Assembly (NCBI GenBank): GCA_947647645.1
Contig: CANSLE010000009.1
Location: forward strand, 1-21,283
DNA from: an uncultured Microbacterium sp.
GTDB lineage: Bacteria; Actinomycetota; Actinomycetes; Actinomycetales; Microbacteriaceae
Direction: 5' to 3'
DNA: 21,283 nucleotides
A program made the translations under genes and the position numbers. The notes under the pieces are model-generated. The model saw only the letters and a list, made by a program, of their open reading frames with translations. It searched no databases and was not told the DNA's origin. Every line of letters begins with the position of its first letter. The first letter of the stretch is position 1. Positions 15,797 through 21,283 of the stretch are shown here, piece by piece.

Positions 15797-16830
15797 TGGT
15801 CAAACGCACCGGGCTGGGCCGTGGAATCGGCGCACTCATCCCCACCGGCGACAGTGCGGAGGCGCGGCCTGTCGACGTCTTCTTCCCGGGTGCTCCCGCC
15901 GCCGCACCGACAGACGCCGTGGATGCCGCGGCATCCACGGACGGCATGGTGCATGATGCGGCATCCGCGCCCGCGAGTACGGGAGAGTCGGGAAGCCCGG
16001 AGCTGGTGGCCGTCCCCGGTGCGCGGCTCATCTCGATCGATCCGAACGAGATCGTCCCCAACCCCCGTCAGCCACGGACGAACTTCGACGCCGACGACCT
16101 CGCCGAGCTCGTCCACAGCGTGCGCGAGTTCGGCGTGCTGCAGCCCGTCGTCGTTCGTCGCAACGAGGACGGGGCCTACGAGCTCATCATGGGCGAGCGT
16201 CGCACCCGGGCCTCACGGGAAGCGGGCCTCACCTCCATCCCCGCGATCGTCCGCGAGACCGCCGACGAGGATCTGCTGCGCGACGCGCTGCTCGAGAACC
16301 TCCACCGCTCACAGCTGAATCCACTCGAAGAGGCATCGGCGTATCTGCAGCTGCTGGAGGACTTCGGCATCACGCAGGAGGAGCTCGCCTCGCGCATCGG
16401 CCGGTCGCGGCCGCAGATCAGCAACACGATCCGTCTTCTAAAGCTCCCGGTCCCGGTGCAGCAGCGGGTGGCCGCCGGTGTGATCAGCGCCGGTCACGCC
16501 CGTGCCATTCTCTCCCTCGACGATGTCGATGAGATGCAGCGCCTGGCCGACAAGATCGTCAACGAGGACCTGTCGGTGCGTGCGGCGGAGGCGGTCGCGA
16601 AGGGTGCGGCGACGCTCGGTGCCCGCCGGTCGCTCCCGAAGGCCGGCGCGCGTCGTGCCCACCTGGATGACGTCGCGGAGCGGCTCGGAGACCGCCTGAA
16701 TACGAAGGTGAAGATCAACCTGACGGCAAGGAAAGGCCAGATCAGCATAGACTTCGCCACGATTCAAGACCTCAACCGCATCCTCGCCGAGCTGGGGGAG
16801 ACCGAGTACGGCGTCGGACGTGACGCGTAG
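15796..16830 (+). CDS. parB: Chromosome partitioning protein ParB (Spo0J)
   Basis: This 344-aa protein binds parS and spreads as a CTP-dependent clamp. The ParA-contact motif GLGRGIGALIP is at residues 6-16. A variable Ala/Pro-rich linker follows (20-75). The CTP-binding domain has NPRQPR (89-94) and GERRTRAS (133-140). Next come ENLHRSQLNPLEEA (167-180) and a helix-turn-helix at about 191-215 (GITQEELASRIGRSRPQISN). The C-terminal dimerisation domain is the last 60 or so residues. TGATG joins the parA stop to the parB start, so translation is coupled. Five parS sites lie just upstream of the pair. Confidence 0.97.
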   Translation: MVKRTGLGRGIGALIPTGDSAEARPVDVFFPGAPAAAPTDAVDAAASTDGMVHDAASAPASTGESGSPELVAVPGARLISIDPNEIVPNPRQPRTNFDADDLAELVHSVREFGVLQPVVVRRNEDGAYELIMGERRTRASREAGLTSIPAIVRETADEDLLRDALLENLHRSQLNPLEEASAYLQLLEDFGITQEELASRIGRSRPQISNTIRLLKLPVPVQQRVAAGVISAGHARAILSLDDVDEMQRLADKIVNEDLSVRAAEAVAKGAATLGARRSLPKAGARRAHLDDVAERLGDRLNTKVKINLTARKGQISIDFATIQDLNRILAELGETEYGVGRDA

Positions 16831-16833
16831 GCT
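16828..16833 (+). promoter_or_regulatory. Candidate leaderless promoter for the 113-aa gene
   Basis: TAGGCT (TANNNT class) ends 6 bp before the GTG start at 16840, the spacing expected when transcription begins on the start codon itself. The TAG is also the parB stop. No good -35 is visible. Confidence 0.4.
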
Positions 16834-16839
16834 GGTGGG

Positions 16840-17181
16840 GTGACCGAACGTCCCCCGCTTCCCCGCCGCGCGAGTCTCGAACTGCTGCGTGCGGAGTCCT
16901 CGGACGAGCTCTCCGTGCTCATCGAGGAGCGCATCCGCGATGGCGAAGACCCGTGGGACTTCATGGAGGATCTGCCGTCGGTCGACGAGCTCGTCGTGCT
17001 GACGCTGCGCGCGGAGAACATCGCCTCCGACGGCGGCAACAAGCCCACGGCGGCGAGGAACTACCGTGTCCTTCGCCAGATCGCGTTCGACTATCCGCCG
17101 CTGACGCGTGCTGTGTGGCGCCTACTGGGAAGCGAACCGCACCGGCGCTGGGATGCCTCGGTGCGAGCCGAGGCATCCTGA
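16840..17181 (+). CDS. Conserved-looking hypothetical protein downstream of parB
   Basis: This 113-aa protein is not recognised by me. It is soluble, with no signal peptide or membrane segment. The N-terminal half is acidic and helical (LELLRAESSDELSVLIEERI, DGEDPWDFMEDLPSVDELVV) and the C-terminal half more basic (TAARNYRVLRQIAFDYPPLT, AVWRLLGSEPHRRWDASV). The start is GTG, 9 bp after the parB stop and without a separate ribosome site, consistent with leaderless or coupled translation. The next genes are convergent, so it is the last gene of this plus-strand run. Its place suggests, but does not show, a link to chromosome segregation. Confidence 0.75.
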   Translation: MTERPPLPRRASLELLRAESSDELSVLIEERIRDGEDPWDFMEDLPSVDELVVLTLRAENIASDGGNKPTAARNYRVLRQIAFDYPPLTRAVWRLLGSEPHRRWDASVRAEAS

Positions 17182-17201
17182 AACGCCGGTGCGGTGAGTC
17201 T

Positions 17202-17222
17202 GCGCGGCGCCGCCCGCCGCGC
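17202..17222. terminator. GC hairpin between convergent genes
   Basis: GCGCGGCG and CGCCGCGC form a perfect 8-bp stem with a 5-nt loop in the 58-bp gap between the convergent 113-aa gene and trxA. It lacks T-runs but is placed to act as a bidirectional terminator. Confidence 0.4.
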
Positions 17223-17239
17223 CGCCCGCGAGAGAGTCG

Positions 17240-17563
17240 TCAGCCCAGGTAGGCGGCGAGGTCCTGCTCGAGGGCGAACTTCGGCTTGGCGCCGACGATC
17301 GTCTTCTCGACCTGGCCCTTGTTGAAGACCTTCATCGCGGGGATCGAAGTGATCTGATACTCCATCGCGAGGTTGGGGTTCTCGTCGACGTTGAGCTTCA
17401 GCACCGTGATCTTCTCGCTGTTCTCCGACTGGATCTCGTCCAAGATGGGCCCGACCATGCGGCACGGACCGCACCACGCCGCCCAGAAGTCGACCAGCAC
17501 GGGTCCTTCGGCGTCGATGACGTCCTGCTGCCAGGTGCTCTCGCTCGTGGCCTTGGCGGTCAT
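17240..17563 (-). CDS. trxA: Thioredoxin
   Basis: This 107-aa cytosolic protein is a dithiol reductant for ribonucleotide reductase, peroxidases and other targets. The active site is WCGPC (30-34) after VLVDFWAA. The cis-proline is Pro75 in SIPAM, where Thr is more usual than Ala. Length is standard for a single-domain thioredoxin. AAGGAG lies 6 nt before the ATG. It follows its own reductase gene (trxB) after 90 bp, so the pair is probably co-expressed. Confidence 0.97.
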   Translation of the reverse strand: MTAKATSESTWQQDVIDAEGPVLVDFWAAWCGPCRMVGPILDEIQSENSEKITVLKLNVDENPNLAMEYQITSIPAMKVFNKGQVEKTIVGAKPKFALEQDLAAYLG

Positions 17564-17653
17564 GTCTGTCTCCTTCGTTGCGAGCCGCCATCGTGCGACT
17601 CTGGGGTGTCAAACGCGACGGATGCCGAAGATATTCCCCGGCCCACGCGACGG

Positions 17654-18634
17654 TCAGGCCGCGTCGTCGAGTCCGTCGATCTCGGCGGCATCCACCTCCG
17701 GCGCACCTGCGTCACCGCGCGCGGCGAGGTAGTGCTCCACGTCGAGAGCGGCGGCGGTCCCGCTGCCGGCGGCCGTGACAGCCTGCCGGTAGATCGGGTC
17801 GACGACGTCGCCGGCGGCGAAGACGCCGGGAACCGACGTGCGCGATGAACGACCGTCGACCCAGACCGTGCCGTGTTCGGTGAGCTTCAGGGAGTCGTGC
17901 ACGAGGTGCGTGCGCGGGTCATTGCCGATGGCGACGAAAACCCCGGTCACGGGCAGTTCCCGGGTCGAACCGTCGACCGTGTCGCGCAGCAGCAGCCCCG
18001 TGACCGCGTCACCGCCCAGCACATCGACGACCTCGCTGTTCCACACGAACTCGATCTTCTCGTTCGCGAAAGCGCGCTCCTGCATGATCTTGGACGCGCG
18101 CAGCTGGTCGCGGCGGTGGATGATGTACACCTTCGACGCGAACTTGGTGAGGAACGTCGCCTCCTCCATCGCGGAGTCGCCGCCGCCGACGACGGCGATC
18201 TGCTGCTCGCGGAAGAAGAAGCCGTCGCACGTCGCGCAGTAGGAGACGCCGTGGCCGGACAGGCGGGACTCGCCCTCGATGCCCATCTTGCGCGGCGCCG
18301 ATCCGGTTGCGAAGACGATGCTCTCCGCCTCGTGCTCTGCGCCGCTGCCCAGCACGACCTTCTTCACGTCGCCGGTCAGCTCGAGCTTCACCACGTCGTC
18401 GTAGAGCACTTCGGTGCCGAATTTCTCGGCCTGCTCCTGCATCTTCGCCATGAGGTCGGGACCCATGATGCCCTCGGGGAAGCCGGGGAAGTTCTCCACC
18501 TCGGTCGTGTTCATGAGCTCGCCGCCGGCCTCGACCGAGCTCGCGATGAGCAGCGGCGAGAGGTTCGCCCGCGCCGCGTAGATGGCTGCGGTGAATCCGG
18601 CCGGGCCGGAACCGATGATGATGACCTGTCGCAC
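17654..18634 (-). CDS. trxB: Thioredoxin-disulfide reductase
   Basis: This 326-aa flavoenzyme passes electrons from NADPH to thioredoxin. The FAD motif is GSGPAG (8-13), the redox-active disulfide CATC (133-136), the NADPH motif GGGDSA (150-155) with HRR (173-175), and the second FAD motif FAAGDV (272-277). I place the start at GTG 18632-18634, preceded by GGAAGGGAAG, because it puts the flavin motif at the usual distance from the N-terminus. A TTG 48 bp further upstream would add 16 residues with no family counterpart. A short acidic tail (about 312-326) extends the C-terminus. Confidence 0.96.
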   Translation of the reverse strand: MRQVIIIGSGPAGFTAAIYAARANLSPLLIASSVEAGGELMNTTEVENFPGFPEGIMGPDLMAKMQEQAEKFGTEVLYDDVVKLELTGDVKKVVLGSGAEHEAESIVFATGSAPRKMGIEGESRLSGHGVSYCATCDGFFFREQQIAVVGGGDSAMEEATFLTKFASKVYIIHRRDQLRASKIMQERAFANEKIEFVWNSEVVDVLGGDAVTGLLLRDTVDGSTRELPVTGVFVAIGNDPRTHLVHDSLKLTEHGTVWVDGRSSRTSVPGVFAAGDVVDPIYRQAVTAAGSGTAAALDVEHYLAARGDAGAPEVDAAEIDGLDDAA

Positions 18635-18685
18635 GTGCTCTTCCCTTCCGCACGAGCCCCTGTCGGGCTCCAGTGCGTGCAACCC

Positions 18686-18691
18686 ATGCTA
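18686..18691 (-). promoter_or_regulatory. Candidate trxB promoter -10 element
   Basis: TAGCAT on the minus strand, followed by GGG, lies 51 bp before the GTG start. It is the same nine-base string seen before dnaN. The -35 region is weak. A 6-bp GC hairpin (18693-18710), probably the end of the murJ transcript, directly precedes it. Confidence 0.3.
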
Positions 18692-18737
18692 ACGGCGGCG
18701 CATTCCGCCGGGACGGAGCAGCGGGCCGCGCGGTGGC

Positions 18738-20354
18738 TCAGCGGCCCAGGATCCGCTGCAGCATCCGTCCGGCGATGGCGAGCTCCGGCGCGCGCAGCAG
18801 CGCGAGGCCGGCTACGTACACCACGATCGCCACGCCGCCCACGAGCGCACCGCCGACAGCCCCGAGGAACCGGTCCGACGCTGCCCAGCCGTTCACCCCG
18901 CCGATGAGGAGGAAGACGAGCCAGCCGGCGGCGAAGGCCGGCACGGCCGCCACTGTGAACCGCGCCAACGCGCGCCAGGTGGCGCGCAGCGGGGTGGTGT
19001 CGGTGTGCCGACGGAGCAGACGCAGGGCGACGGGCAGCTGGACGTAGGTCGACAACGACTGCGCGAGGGCGACGGCGGCAGCCAGGAAGCCGAGCGGCAG
19101 CATCCCCAGTCCGACCGCGGCGATGGCGACGACGGCCCCGAGGGCGGCGAGAGCCGCCTGGACGAGCGAGAAGACGAACGGCGTGCGCGTGTCCTGGAAG
19201 GCGAAGAACGCACGACGGATGATCACCAGCACGCCGAAGGGCACGAGGGCGAGGAGGTACCCGCACAGCACCCAGGCCATCGCGACGGCACCGTCGGTGC
19301 TCGTCGTGAAGACACGGGAGAGGGGTACGGATGCCGCGGCGATCGCCGCCGTGAACCCGAACCCGAACACCGCGATCGCCCGGATCGACTCATCCAGGTT
19401 CGGCGCGACGCGGTCGAGGCGTCCCGCCGAGATCTCCTCGGCGAGGCGGGTGAAGTACGTCGTCGAGATCGACATCGCCACGATGGAGTGGGGCAGCATG
19501 AAGATGAGCCAGGCGTAGACCATCACCGTGACACTGGCCGTGCCGGAGGCCTGGGTCACGACCAGGGATTGCACGATGCCGGCGAGCTGGCCGACCACGA
19601 CGGCCAGGAACGTCCACCACGCCAGCGCCCCGACGTGACGCAGGCCGATGCCGCGCCAGCCGAAGTCGGGCCGGATGTGCAGGCGTGTGCGCTTCCAGAA
19701 GAACAGCAGCACGATCGTCTGCATCGCGATGCCGAGGGTCGCCGTGCCGCCGAGGAGCGCGATCATCCCGGCATTCCAGTCGCCGAGCTCGGTGAACGGG
19801 CCGCCGAAGACGAGCAGGAACACTCCGAAACCCGCGATCGAGACCAGGTTGTTGACGGTGGGCGCCCAGCTGTACGGGCCGAACACCTTGCGGGCGTTGA
19901 GCACCTCGCCCAGCAGCGCGAACAGGCCGTAGAACAGCAGCTGCGGCAGCACCCAGTACGCGAACGACAGAGCGAGGGCCTTCTGCTCCGGTGCCCAGGA
20001 CGCCGCGTACAGCCAGATCAAGGCGGGGGCCAACGCCATCATCAGCGCCGTGGCACCGACGAGGACGACAGCGCCGAGCGTCAGCAGTTTCGACACGTAG
20101 CGGGAGCCGCCGTCGCTGTGCGCGGCGGCCTTGACGATCTGCGGCACGAGGATGCCGGTGATGACACCCGCGGCGAGCAGCTCGTACACGTTCGTCGGCA
20201 GCATGGCGGCGACGCTGAAGGCGTCGGCGGCCTTGCTGCCGAACGAACCGATGACGGCGACGAGGACCACCGAGCGCACCAGACCGGTGACGCGCGAGAA
20301 GAGCGTGCCCGCCCCGATGATGGCGCTCGCGCGACCGAGACTAGCCAACGGCAT
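18738..20354 (-). CDS. murJ: Lipid II flippase MurJ (MviN family)
   Basis: This 538-aa polytopic membrane protein belongs to the MOP exporter superfamily and moves lipid II across the membrane for peptidoglycan synthesis. The N-terminus LGRASAIIGAGTLFSRVTGL and the next segment ADAFSVAAMLPTNVYELLAA are family hallmarks. About 14 hydrophobic segments are evenly spread along the whole length. Unlike the large mycobacterial MurJ, it has no pseudokinase-like C-terminal domain. The ATG overlaps the upstream DUF6049 gene by 14 bp, implying coupled translation. trxB follows after 103 bp. Confidence 0.94.
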   Translation of the reverse strand: MPLASLGRASAIIGAGTLFSRVTGLVRSVVLVAVIGSFGSKAADAFSVAAMLPTNVYELLAAGVITGILVPQIVKAAAHSDGGSRYVSKLLTLGAVVLVGATALMMALAPALIWLYAASWAPEQKALALSFAYWVLPQLLFYGLFALLGEVLNARKVFGPYSWAPTVNNLVSIAGFGVFLLVFGGPFTELGDWNAGMIALLGGTATLGIAMQTIVLLFFWKRTRLHIRPDFGWRGIGLRHVGALAWWTFLAVVVGQLAGIVQSLVVTQASGTASVTVMVYAWLIFMLPHSIVAMSISTTYFTRLAEEISAGRLDRVAPNLDESIRAIAVFGFGFTAAIAAASVPLSRVFTTSTDGAVAMAWVLCGYLLALVPFGVLVIIRRAFFAFQDTRTPFVFSLVQAALAALGAVVAIAAVGLGMLPLGFLAAAVALAQSLSTYVQLPVALRLLRRHTDTTPLRATWRALARFTVAAVPAFAAGWLVFLLIGGVNGWAASDRFLGAVGGALVGGVAIVVYVAGLALLRAPELAIAGRMLQRILGR

Positions 20355-21283
20355 CCTCTTTCTCTTCGTCCTGTTCCTGTGCCGCCCGCCGCCGTCGGAG
20401 CTTTCGCACCGTGCGGACGACGCCCAGAATGAGCATCGCGGCGATCAGCACCGACATCGCGACGATGCCGACCGACTCCCATTCGGCACGGACCGCGATC
20501 GCGACACGCACCTCGGGACCGATGGCGACACCCGCTCCGCTCCGCAGCTGAAGATCGAGGGTCGACTCGCCGCTTCCCACGCGCGCCTGCACGGGCACCT
20601 GCACGCGGGTGCTCTGCGCGGCTCCGGCCGATACCTCGGCGGTCTTCTGCACGATGAGGCGCGGGTCGTTGGGGCTGGCGCTCAGCGTCAGCGTGACCGG
20701 CCACGGCAGGTCGTTGCGCACCGAGAACGTGAGCGGGGCCGACGACGCGAGCAGGGTGATGTCGCTCGGGGGCACGATGGCCACGGCGCCCAGCGTCTTC
20801 GTCGTCGCATCGCGGTGATCGGACAGGGCCGTCGCGAGCTGATCGGGGGCCCCGAGCCAGACGTTGGCCAGCAGCTGGAGGATCTCAGCGCGCTCCGGTG
20901 CCGAGAGGAGGGTCGGATCGGCCAGGACCGTGGCGAACGCGGAGAGCCGCGCCTCGCCGTCCTGCAGCCCCCGCAGGGCATCGATCCGGCCGGGATCGGG
21001 CGCGGTGCCACCGCTGACCGTGACGCTCGAGGCCGGTGCCGCCGCGAGTGCGGTCAGGTCGAGAGGGGTGCGTCCCGCGAGGGCGGATGCCGTGGTGATG
21101 GCAGCCCGCAATCCCGACGCCGAACGGCCGCTCGCCCGATCCACGGCCACGAGGAGGGGCGCTCCGGCCGCCGATCCCCTCGTCGCGATGCTGGCGTACG
21201 CGGATGCCGCCGCCAGTCCAGCCCCCTGGCGGACGCCGTCGGAGGCGAGCGAGGCGGTACGCAGCGCGGCCGAGGTCTCTTCG
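20341..21283 (-). CDS. DUF6049 family membrane-anchored protein (N-terminus outside the window)
   Basis: The frame is open to the right edge, so 313 C-terminal residues are seen and the start is outside. Most of the fragment is extracellular-looking, rich in Ala/Ser/Thr/Val. A beta-rich domain at the end (ASSAPLTFSVRNDLPWPVTL, LDLQLRSGAGVAIGPEVRVA) precedes one membrane helix (VGIVAMSVLIAAMLILGVV) and a basic, then acidic cytosolic tail. Position directly before murJ matches the DUF6049 genes of actinobacteria. Its function is not known to me; the coupling suggests envelope or peptidoglycan work. An internal GTG at 21150 is not the true start. Confidence 0.8.
   Translation of the reverse strand, partial: EETSAALRTASLASDGVRQGAGLAAASAYASIATRGSAAGAPLLVAVDRASGRSASGLRAAITTASALAGRTPLDLTALAAAPASSVTVSGGTAPDPGRIDALRGLQDGEARLSAFATVLADPTLLSAPERAEILQLLANVWLGAPDQLATALSDHRDATTKTLGAVAIVPPSDITLLASSAPLTFSVRNDLPWPVTLTLSASPNDPRLIVQKTAEVSAGAAQSTRVQVPVQARVGSGESTLDLQLRSGAGVAIGPEVRVAIAVRAEWESVGIVAMSVLIAAMLILGVVRTVRKLRRRRAAQEQDEEKEDAVG

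Noticed and set aside
19005..20432. Plus-strand open frame across murJ (about 475 codons)
   Set aside because: It is antisense to murJ. The translation is Glu/Arg/Asp/His-rich, as expected from reverse-complemented hydrophobic codons.

Overview
The window is the chromosomal replication-origin neighbourhood of a high-GC actinobacterium. Gene content, gene order and protein style point to the family Microbacteriaceae, and Microbacterium or a close relative is my best guess. The genus is an inference from recall; no search was run. The order is the conserved actinobacterial origin block: DUF6049-murJ-trxB-trxA // 113-aa gene-parB-parA-rsmG-jag-yidC-yidD-rnpA-rpmH // dnaA-dnaN-recF-dciA-gyrB-gyrA-DUF3566-tRNA-Ile-tRNA-Ala.

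Layout. Bases 1-567 are an accessory scar. It holds the end of an unidentified protein, a truncated small membrane protein resembling the DUF6112 family of actinobacterial integrative conjugative elements, and, joined onto it, the last 74 codons of what looks like a serine recombinase. It stops 22 bp from the 3' end of tRNA-Ala. Bases 590-10743, all on the minus strand, carry the replication block, read from right to left: dnaA, dnaN, recF, dciA (DUF721), gyrB, gyrA, a DUF3566 membrane protein, tRNA-Ile(GAT) and tRNA-Ala(TGC). DnaA-box clusters lie on both sides of dnaA (about 9027-9222 and 10801-10909), so the origin may have two lobes. A 17-bp perfect hairpin closes dnaA transcription before the dnaA-dnaN lobe.

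Bases 11070-14261 (plus strand) form a compact cluster: rpmH, rnpA, yidD, yidC, jag/khpB and rsmG. It makes ribosomal protein bL34, the RNase P protein, the membrane insertion machinery, an RNA-binding partner and a 16S rRNA methyltransferase. From 13616 to 14780 there are five perfect 14-bp parS cores, one inside the rsmG coding sequence and four in a gene-free stretch of about 600 bp. They are followed by parA and parB, which segregate the origin using those sites. A small unrecognised gene with a leaderless-type promoter follows. Convergent to it on the minus strand are trxA, trxB, murJ (lipid II flippase) and a truncated DUF6049 gene running off the right edge.

Most of the window is conserved housekeeping DNA. 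I found no undescribed defence or metabolic system. The points most worth a second look are the mobile-element scar beside tRNA-Ala, the two-sided DnaA-box arrangement with an inverted repeat over the likely dnaA promoter, and the parS cluster with one site embedded in rsmG.
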